DNA of 10,444 bases from DAOUKH01 sp034420775 (GTDB lineage Bacteria; Chloroflexota; Dehalococcoidia; SHYB01): the NCBI GenBank assembly GCA_034420775.1, contig DAOUKZ010000232.1, positions 1 to 10,444 of the forward strand. Direction: 5' to 3'. The first letter of the stretch is position 1, and the number at the start of each line of letters is the position of its first letter. The position numbers and the translations under genes are program-made. This document shows positions 1 to 5,153 of the stretch, piece by piece. Under the pieces are notes generated by a model. The model made no database searches and was not told the DNA's origin. It saw only the letters and a list, made by a program, of their open reading frames with translations.

Positions 1-21
1 GTCTTCGAGCAGGAATCGTAG
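1..21 (+). CDS. C-terminal tail of an upstream gene (partial)
   Basis: Frame 1 reads V-F-E-Q-E-S and then TAG at 19-21, ending 27 bases before the start of the FadN-type gene on the same strand. Such close spacing suggests the two share an operon. Many thiolases end in a GGG-x-G-x-A-x-x-F-E type tail, so 'VFEQES' would suit a FadA-type acyl-CoA acetyltransferase, the usual partner of FadN. Six residues cannot prove this. Both the existence of the gene and its identity are inferences. Confidence 0.35.
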   Translation, partial: VFEQES

Positions 22-36
22 CGCGGCGAGGCGGCC

Positions 37-44
37 AAAGGAGG
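37..44 (+). promoter_or_regulatory. Ribosome-binding site of the FadN-type gene
   Basis: AAAGGAGG lies 4 bases upstream of the ATG at 49. It is a near-perfect Shine-Dalgarno sequence with slightly short spacing, and it supports that ATG over the internal ones. Confidence 0.8.
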
Positions 45-48
45 CAAC

Positions 49-2415
49 ATGACCTCAACTGGTGAGTCGACGGCAGGCACGCCGGGGATTCGCCGCGTCG
101 CGGTCCTTGGGGCGGGGACGATGGGCGCGCAGATCGCGGCGCTGGCCGCCGGCTTCGACATACCCGTCGACCTCCTCGATCTGCCCGGGGAGGAGGACCG
201 GAACGCCCCCGCCGAGGCGGGGAAGCGCCGCCTGCTCGACCTCAGCCCCTCGCCGTTGTACGAGAAGGCAGTGCTCGACCGCATCACGACGGGCAACATC
301 GAGGACCACCTCGACCGGCTCGGCGAGGCGGACTGGGTGGTGGAGGCGGTCTTCGAGCGCATCGATGTGAAGCGGGAGCTCTGGGGGAAGGTCGCCGGCC
401 ATCTCAAGCCCAGTGTGATCGCCACGACGAACACATCGGGCATTCCCATCGCGGCCATCGCCGAGGCGCTCGGCCCCGATCTTCGCCGGCGCTTCGCCGG
501 CACCCATTTCTTCAACCCGCCGCGCTATCTGCATCTGTTGGAGATCATCCCGACGCCGGACACGGATCCTGCCGTTGTCGACAGGCTGCGCTCGTTCGCC
601 GAAACGGTGCTCGGGAAGGGCGTGGTCATCGCCAACGACGTGCCGAACTTTACCGCGAACCGCATCGGCGCCTACTCGCTCACCACGACCCTGCGGGCGA
701 TGGAGGAGTTGGGCCTCGCCTTCGACGACGTCGATGCGGCCACGGGGCCGGTGATCGGACGGCCGTCGAGCGCGACCTTCCGCCTCCTCGACGTGGTGGG
801 AATCGACGTCTTCGCCCAGGTCTGCGACAACACCGTCGGCTTCGTCTCCGAGCCCTGGGAAAAGGAGGCGTACCGGTTCCCCGGTTACGTGCGCGACATG
901 CTGGAGCGGGACTGGAGCGGAGAGAAGGGCGGACAGGGCTTTTACAAGCGCGTCCGAAAGGATGGGGCCACCCAGATCCTGGTGCTCGACCCCGCCTCGA
1001 TGGAGTACCGGCCCCGCTCGCGGCCCACGGCGCCCTCCCTGGACGCAGCGCGGGCCGAGCCTAACCTCGCCAAACGCCTCCGCGCCCTGATCGAAGCCGA
1101 CGACTGGGCGGGCCGCTTCACCTGGCGCGTCTTCTCCCAAGTGCTCCCCTACGCGGCGTCGAAGCTCGGCGAGGTCGCCGAGGACATCGTCAACATCGAC
1201 CGCGGCCTGCACTGGGGGTTCGGCTGGGAGCTCGGCCCCTTCCAACTCTGGGACGCGCTCGGCGTGAGTGAGACCGTGCCCAGGATGCAGGCCGAGGGCG
1301 TCGACGTCCCTGCCTGGGTCGAGCGTCTCGCGGAGGCGGGCGGCACCTTCTACCGCTCCGAGGGTGGGCAACTCTTGCAGGCCACGGCGGCGGGGAGCTA
1401 TATCCTGGCGCCGTCCGACGAACGGACAATCTCGACCGCCGCACTAGAGCAGGCGGGGAAGCGCCGCACCGGCAACGCGGGCGCCTCTCTCTACGACCTC
1501 GGCGACGGCGTCGCACTGCTCGATCTCCACTCACCCAATCAGGCCATCGACTACGAGATGGTGGCCATGCTGGAAGGGGCGGTCGAGACCGCCCCCCGCG
1601 ACTTCCAGGCCCTCGTCATCGGCAGCCACGTTACGCCCAACTTCTGCGTCGGAGCGAACGTCAAGCTCATCCTTGACCCGGCGAACGCCGGTGAGTGGAG
1701 CCGGATCGACGACCTGGTGCGCCGCTTCCAATACGTCCTGCTTGCGCTGCGCCGGCTTAGCGTTCCCGTCGTGGTCACCCCGTTCGGGGCGACCCTCGGC
1801 GGGGGCGCCGAAATCGTCTTTGGCGGACACCGGGCTGCGGCGTCTATCGAGACCTACATGGGCCTCGTCGAGGTCGGCGCGGGACTAGTCCCCGGCGGGG
1901 GCGGCTGCATGGAGCTCCTGGTCAGGGCCACCGCCGCCAACCCCGGCGCTCCCGCCGCCGCGGCGATGGACGTGTTCCAAACGATAGGTCTCTCGAAGAC
2001 CTCGGGCAGCGCGTTGGAGGCGCGGAGCATCGGCTTCCTGGGGGCGAACGACGTGATTGTGGCGAACCCCGACCACCTCGTCTACGAGGGGAAGCGCGAG
2101 GCCCTGCGCATTGCCGAGTCCGGCTTCACCGCCCCCGCGCCCCGCCGGATTCCCGTGCTCGGCCCCGGCCCCCGCGCCACGATGGTCGGGGCGGCGGAAG
2201 CGATGGTGTCGGCGGGCCAAGCCACGGAGCACGACCTGGAGATCGTCAAGCGCCTCGCCTTCATCCTTACCGGCGGCGATGCGTCCGGTGCGACGGAGAG
2301 CGAGGAACACTTCCTCGAGCTCGAACGCGCCGCGCTGATCGAGCTCTGCCACTACGAGAAAAGCCGCGCCCGCATGCAGTCGATCCTGGACACGGGCCGC
2401 CCGCTGCGGAACTAG
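49..2415 (+). CDS. fadN: FadN-type 3-hydroxyacyl-CoA dehydrogenase/enoyl-CoA hydratase fusion
   Basis: The product of 788 residues is a bifunctional beta-oxidation enzyme. It should hydrate trans-2-enoyl-CoA and then oxidise the L-3-hydroxyacyl-CoA with NAD+ in the cytoplasm. The dehydrogenase half comes first: a Rossmann GAGTMG loop at residues 21-26, the NTSGIPI segment, a His153-Glu165 pair with the 12-residue spacing of the 3-hydroxyacyl-CoA dehydrogenase catalytic dyad, and VPNFTANRIG after it. The hydratase half occupies about residues 490-690. It has the oxyanion-hole segment CVGAN (533-537) and both catalytic glutamates, E588 in GGGAE and E608 in VEVG, 20 residues apart as in E. coli FadB (E119/E139). 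The dehydrogenase-first order and the length match Bacillus FadN (789 residues) rather than FadB/FadJ, which have the hydratase first. A thiolase partner is expected, and may be the gene just upstream. The stop is one base from the stop of the convergent acyl-CoA dehydrogenase. Family assignment is secure; fatty acids as the physiological substrate are inferred. Confidence 0.92.
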   Translation: MTSTGESTAGTPGIRRVAVLGAGTMGAQIAALAAGFDIPVDLLDLPGEEDRNAPAEAGKRRLLDLSPSPLYEKAVLDRITTGNIEDHLDRLGEADWVVEAVFERIDVKRELWGKVAGHLKPSVIATTNTSGIPIAAIAEALGPDLRRRFAGTHFFNPPRYLHLLEIIPTPDTDPAVVDRLRSFAETVLGKGVVIANDVPNFTANRIGAYSLTTTLRAMEELGLAFDDVDAATGPVIGRPSSATFRLLDVVGIDVFAQVCDNTVGFVSEPWEKEAYRFPGYVRDMLERDWSGEKGGQGFYKRVRKDGATQILVLDPASMEYRPRSRPTAPSLDAARAEPNLAKRLRALIEADDWAGRFTWRVFSQVLPYAASKLGEVAEDIVNIDRGLHWGFGWELGPFQLWDALGVSETVPRMQAEGVDVPAWVERLAEAGGTFYRSEGGQLLQATAAGSYILAPSDERTISTAALEQAGKRRTGNAGASLYDLGDGVALLDLHSPNQAIDYEMVAMLEGAVETAPRDFQALVIGSHVTPNFCVGANVKLILDPANAGEWSRIDDLVRRFQYVLLALRRLSVPVVVTPFGATLGGGAEIVFGGHRAAASIETYMGLVEVGAGLVPGGGGCMELLVRATAANPGAPAAAAMDVFQTIGLSKTSGSALEARSIGFLGANDVIVANPDHLVYEGKREALRIAESGFTAPAPRRIPVLGPGPRATMVGAAEAMVSAGQATEHDLEIVKRLAFILTGGDASGATESEEHFLELERAALIELCHYEKSRARMQSILDTGRPLRN

Positions 2416-2416
2416 A

Positions 2417-3577
2417 CTAGCGGGGCGGCAGCCCGAGGTGCGCCTTGCCGACGCTCACCAGGAGCGCGTCGGGAAGCGGTGGCATGATCGAGGCGGTGCG
2501 AATGTCGCGGTAGGCGCGTTCGAGCGGCATGCCCTTGAGCGCAGCGCGCCCGCCGACGAGCTCCATGCAGCGGGAGGCCACCCGCAGAGAGGCGTCGCCG
2601 CACGCCAGCTTCGCCTCAGAGGTCCATCGCCGCCGGGCGTCGGGGCCGGCCTCGTCCCAGTAGGACGCCGCCCGGTGCACCATGAGACGAGGGCCTTCCA
2701 GGGCCAGCGCCATCTCGGCGACGCCCCGTTGCATGTCGGCGTCGTGCGCCCGCGCCTGTCCCCCCTCGGGGCCCTCCCCCTTCGCGTAGTCGCACAGGAA
2801 CTCGAAGGCGCCCGCGCCGATGCCGAGGTAGATGGCCGCCCACCCCAGCGTGAACAGTTCCAGGACCCCCATGCCGAAGATCGCCGTGTCGCCCGGCTTG
2901 CCCAGCACCCAATCGGCCTCAACGCGGCAGTCGCGAAAGTCGGCCGCCGGACTCACCGTGCCACGCAGGCCCAGCGGGTTCCAATCGCCGTGGATGTCGA
3001 CGCCGGCGTGGCCGGTGGGGACGACGGCCCACGTCATGCCGGGGGGCGAGCCGTCGCCGCCCTTCCAGGTGCACCAGACCATCGCGTGGGCCGCGGCCGT
3101 GCCGATGGTGCAGAAGTACTTGCTGCCGTTCAGCACGTAGCCTTCACCGGAGCCTTCCAGGGTCGTCCTGAACCCGCCGCTGGCGATGCTCACGCCGGGC
3201 TCGCTGCCCCAGCTGCCGAACATCTCACCGCGTTCAACCACGGCGCCGAAGTAGCGCTCCTTCTGTTCGTCGCTGCCGGTGGCCGCGATCAGGCGCGTGA
3301 CCATGGAGTGCATGTGCACCGTCATGGCCGTGTTGGCGCACGCCTTGGCGACCTCTTCCAAGACCAACGCGTAGCTGAGGGGGTCGAGCTCCATCCCGCC
3401 GTAGGCCTTGGGCACGCCCGTTGCGAGCAGTCCCTGTTCCCAGAGGTCGTGCCAGTTTTCCCGGGGGTGGCTCGCGTCCCGGTCATAGACCGCGGCGCGC
3501 GGCGCGAGCCGTTCCTCCGCGAGGCGGCGAACCGCCGCGGCGAGGTCGTGCTGTTCCTGGGTGAGGCCGAAGATCAT
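2417..3577 (-). CDS. Acyl-CoA dehydrogenase-family flavoprotein, noncanonical active site
   Basis: The 386-residue product has the acyl-CoA dehydrogenase architecture: an N-terminal helical domain opening with MIFGLTQEQ, a GVPKAYGGMELD segment (54-65), a middle beta domain with GSEPGVS near 124-130 (the equivalent of the usual TEPxAGS flavin/substrate motif), and a C-terminal four-helix bundle with LVGGRAALKGMPLERAYRD. Ordinary members oxidise acyl-CoA to 2-enoyl-CoA with FAD and pass electrons to ETF. Here the C-terminal stretch after YRD (356-358) reads RTASIMPPLPDALL, so the place where medium- and short-chain enzymes carry the catalytic Glu in a YEGT-like motif holds Pro residues. No clear substitute Glu of the isovaleryl-CoA dehydrogenase type is seen either. 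It may act on an unusual acyl-CoA, or as a flavin monooxygenase of the same fold. The start codon has no Shine-Dalgarno upstream, but the N-terminus fits the family. The gene is divergent from the Rieske oxygenase gene across a 79-base spacer. Confidence 0.88.
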   Translation of the reverse strand: MIFGLTQEQHDLAAAVRRLAEERLAPRAAVYDRDASHPRENWHDLWEQGLLATGVPKAYGGMELDPLSYALVLEEVAKACANTAMTVHMHSMVTRLIAATGSDEQKERYFGAVVERGEMFGSWGSEPGVSIASGGFRTTLEGSGEGYVLNGSKYFCTIGTAAAHAMVWCTWKGGDGSPPGMTWAVVPTGHAGVDIHGDWNPLGLRGTVSPAADFRDCRVEADWVLGKPGDTAIFGMGVLELFTLGWAAIYLGIGAGAFEFLCDYAKGEGPEGGQARAHDADMQRGVAEMALALEGPRLMVHRAASYWDEAGPDARRRWTSEAKLACGDASLRVASRCMELVGGRAALKGMPLERAYRDIRTASIMPPLPDALLVSVGKAHLGLPPR

Positions 3578-3599
3578 GGCGTGCAGGGGGCAACGTTGC

Positions 3600-3605
3600 T
3601 ATGAT
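3600..3605 (+). promoter_or_regulatory. Candidate -10 element ahead of the Rieske gene
   Basis: TATGAT matches TATAAT at 5 of 6 positions and lies 51 bases upstream of the Rieske ATG, in the spacer between two divergent genes. No convincing -35 box is found 16-18 bases upstream, so this is only a suggestion. The spacer 3578-3656 must hold promoters for both directions, but I could not identify one for the leftward gene. Confidence 0.25.
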
Positions 3606-3656
3606 GGCCGCCCACCAGCATGCATTAGTAAGTTAGGTAATGTCCAGGGCCGCAAG

Positions 3657-4790
3657 ATGGACCGTTACGGCAAGCTCGACAAGATCGAGGCCGCCCTCCC
3701 CAGCGCCCACTACTTCGATCCCGCGCTTCACGAGCGCGAGATGGGCGTCTTCTTCCACAACCGTTGGGTGTGCGTTGGACGGTCGAGCGAGGTGGCCGAC
3801 CCCGGCGAATACACGGCGGTAAACGTCGCCGGGCGGGGCATCTTCATCACACGGGACCGTGAGCAACGTCTGCGCGCCTTCTACAACACCTGCCGGCACC
3901 GGGGGTCGGCGTTGTGCTCGGCGGAGCGCGGCGCCTTCGATGGTGTCGTCATCTGCCCCTACCACGCCTGGACCTATGGGCTCGACGGCAAGCTCCTCGC
4001 CACGCCGCACATCCTGCCGGCGGAGAACTTCGACAAGGCCGACTTCGGCCTGCATGAGGTGGCGGTCCAAGAGTGGGAGGGCTTCCTTTACGCGCACCTT
4101 GGCCCCGACCCGCCTGACCTGTTCTCCGACCCGTCCTTCGGCCGGGCCGCCGACCTCTTCAAGAACTACCACACCGGCGAGCTCGAAGTGGCGGCCCGCC
4201 TGGAGTACGACGTGGATTGCAACTGGAAGCTCATCGTCGAGAATTTCTCGGAGTGCTACCACTGCCCTGGGGTCCACCCCGAGTGGTGCGAGACGATGCC
4301 GCGCATGAAACGTGGGGGCGCGATTTCGTTCCTGCCCAAGGAATACGACCGGGAGGCCCACCCCGGCGGCTCGGCGATGGCCGAAGGCTTCGAGACGCTG
4401 ACGTGGTCGGGGCGGTCGAACCGGCCCCGGTTCCAGCATCTAAGCGAGATCGAACGCAAGATCATTTCAGGACACTTGATTTGGCCGAATCTGCTGCTCA
4501 GCTTCCATCCCGACTACGTGCATACCCAGCGCATCATGCCCACCGGGCCGACATCTATGCACATGGTCTACGAGTGGCTTTTCGATGCGGAGACGATGGC
4601 GATGCCGGACTTCGATCCAGCCGACACGGTGGAGATGTGGGACCTGGTCAATCAGCAAGACTTCGGGGTCTGCATCTTGGCGCAGCGCGGGCTGACCAAC
4701 CCAGTGCATGCCAACAGCATCTACGCGCCGCAGGAGCGCGGGCTTCACGCCTTCAACGAGTACATCCGCGAAGGACTCGAGTCCGGTTAG
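3657..4790 (+). CDS. Rieske non-heme iron oxygenase, alpha subunit
   Basis: The 377-residue product is the catalytic subunit of a ring-hydroxylating or N-demethylating oxygenase. The ATG at 3657 is preferred: it follows CAGGG by 7 bases, and the residues upstream in the open frame look like noncoding spacer. The Rieske [2Fe-2S] ligands are visible as C79-x-H81 and C100-x2-H103 (CRHRG, CPYHAWTYGLDG). The mononuclear iron site is H202 and H207 in ECYHCPGVHPEW, with D335 in NQQDFGVC as the probable third ligand. The residue bridging the two metal centres in the neighbouring subunit, Asp in naphthalene dioxygenase, is Glu199 here, as in carnitine monooxygenase CntA. The overall motif set resembles the GbcA/CntA-like quaternary-amine oxygenases as much as aromatic dioxygenases. 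No beta subunit, ferredoxin or reductase gene lies in the window, so electrons must come from partners encoded elsewhere. The substrate is not determinable from the sequence. The next gene begins 22 bases after the stop and is probably co-transcribed. Confidence 0.9.
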   Translation: MDRYGKLDKIEAALPSAHYFDPALHEREMGVFFHNRWVCVGRSSEVADPGEYTAVNVAGRGIFITRDREQRLRAFYNTCRHRGSALCSAERGAFDGVVICPYHAWTYGLDGKLLATPHILPAENFDKADFGLHEVAVQEWEGFLYAHLGPDPPDLFSDPSFGRAADLFKNYHTGELEVAARLEYDVDCNWKLIVENFSECYHCPGVHPEWCETMPRMKRGGAISFLPKEYDREAHPGGSAMAEGFETLTWSGRSNRPRFQHLSEIERKIISGHLIWPNLLLSFHPDYVHTQRIMPTGPTSMHMVYEWLFDAETMAMPDFDPADTVEMWDLVNQQDFGVCILAQRGLTNPVHANSIYAPQERGLHAFNEYIREGLESG

Positions 4791-4797
4791 GGTGGCC

Positions 4798-4804
4798 TAG
4801 GAGG
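4798..4804 (+). promoter_or_regulatory. Ribosome-binding site of the small CPNC gene
   Basis: TAGGAGG lies 8 bases before the ATG at 4813, immediately after the Rieske gene stop. It is the main support for the small ORF being translated. Confidence 0.7.
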
Positions 4805-4812
4805 AAGCCCCC

Positions 4813-5019
4813 ATGCGGGAGATAGCCTGCCCGAACTGCGGCCATGCGGTCGAAGTCCCGCCCGCCGACGGTGATGACGGAGACACCGTCCCCGGCGCCG
4901 GGCTGAAGGGGCACGAGCGCTCGACGCTGTCCAACGCCGACTGGGGCGCGATCGAGGCGGGCTACAAGCGCTATCCGCCGTCGGGCTACACGCGGCTTCC
5001 GCCGAAGCGCCGGCGGTAA
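4813..5019 (+). CDS. Small CPNC (half zinc-ribbon) protein of unknown function
   Basis: The 68-residue product begins MREIACPNCGHAVEVPP. C6 and C9 form a CPNCGH knuckle like the first half of a zinc ribbon, with H11 and H34 as further possible ligands. There is no second Cys pair, so a full ribbon would need His ligands or a dimer. The centre is acidic (DGDDGD), followed by LSNADWGAIEAGYKRYPP and a strongly basic end, PPKRRR. No signal peptide or membrane segment is seen. The strong Shine-Dalgarno and the 22-base gap from the Rieske gene indicate one transcription unit, so a role tied to that oxygenase (metal or electron handling, assembly, or regulation) is possible but unproven. I do not recognise a named family. 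Confidence 0.7.
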   Translation: MREIACPNCGHAVEVPPADGDDGDTVPGAGLKGHERSTLSNADWGAIEAGYKRYPPSGYTRLPPKRRR

Positions 5020-5028
5020 CCCGGCGCT
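5006..5028 (+). terminator. Stem-loop straddling the stop of the CPNC gene
   Basis: AGCGCCGG (5006-5013) and CCGGCGCT (5021-5028) form a perfect 8-bp GC-rich stem with a 7-base loop containing the TAA stop codon. Only a short T-rich stretch (GGTTTGT) follows, so it is a plausible but imperfect intrinsic terminator. It could separate the Rieske unit from the ABC operon. Confidence 0.4.
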
Positions 5029-5034
5029 ACTGGT

Positions 5035-5064
5035 TTGTAGACTCCCTGGTCTTTGTGTTAGACT
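5035..5064 (+). promoter_or_regulatory. Candidate sigma70-like promoter of the ABC operon
   Basis: TTGTAG at 5035-5040 and TAGACT at 5059-5064 are separated by 18 bases, and TG stands just before the -10-like box. Each hexamer is a partial match to consensus. It lies about 90 bases upstream of the binding-protein start, downstream of the stem-loop that ends the previous unit. This is an inference only. Confidence 0.3.
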
Positions 5065-5066
5065 CC
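5038..5066 (+). repeat. Direct repeat TAGACTCC, 21-bp period
   Basis: TAGACTCC occurs at 5038-5045 and again at 5059-5066, both preceded by a TTTGT-like stretch. The 21-bp period equals two turns of the helix, the geometry of a tandem operator bound on one face. It overlaps the candidate promoter of the ABC operon. Chance cannot be excluded for an 8-base match. Confidence 0.35.
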
Positions 5067-5095
5067 GGCATCCTTCGCTGCCCGATATATCAGTG

Positions 5096-5124
5096 GCGTA
5101 TGTATAGCGAAGTGGTGGATACGC
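5096..5124. repeat. Short inverted repeat in the ABC operon leader
   Basis: GCGTAT (5096-5101) and ATACGC (5119-5124) are perfect inverted copies 17 bases apart, just upstream of the binding-protein ribosome-binding site. They may form a weak leader hairpin or an operator, or be coincidental. Confidence 0.2.
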
Positions 5125-5138
5125 GGAAATTCGACATG

Positions 5139-5146
5139 TAGGAGGG
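5139..5146 (+). promoter_or_regulatory. Ribosome-binding site of the binding-protein gene
   Basis: TAGGAGGG ends 7 bases before the ATG at 5154, a strong Shine-Dalgarno that fixes the start. The TAG of a 13-codon in-frame upstream ORF (5100-5141) overlaps it. Confidence 0.75.
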
Positions 5147-5153
5147 TATCCAA

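Noticed and set aside
55..1371. 438-residue open frame antisense to the FadN-type gene
   Set aside because: It is a shadow caused by high GC at third codon positions. It has no recognisable motifs, is rich in Arg/Gly/Val/Asp, and lies opposite a gene with a complete set of catalytic motifs.
2438..3604. 388-residue open frame on the + strand opposite the acyl-CoA dehydrogenase-like gene
   Set aside because: It shows low-complexity composition and no motifs, while the opposite strand has a full family architecture.
3561..3656. N-terminal extension of the Rieske gene from an ATG at 3561
   Set aside because: It would overlap the start of the divergent gene, and its residues (Cys/Arg/Gly-rich) do not look like a family N-terminus. 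The ATG at 3657 gives a standard length.
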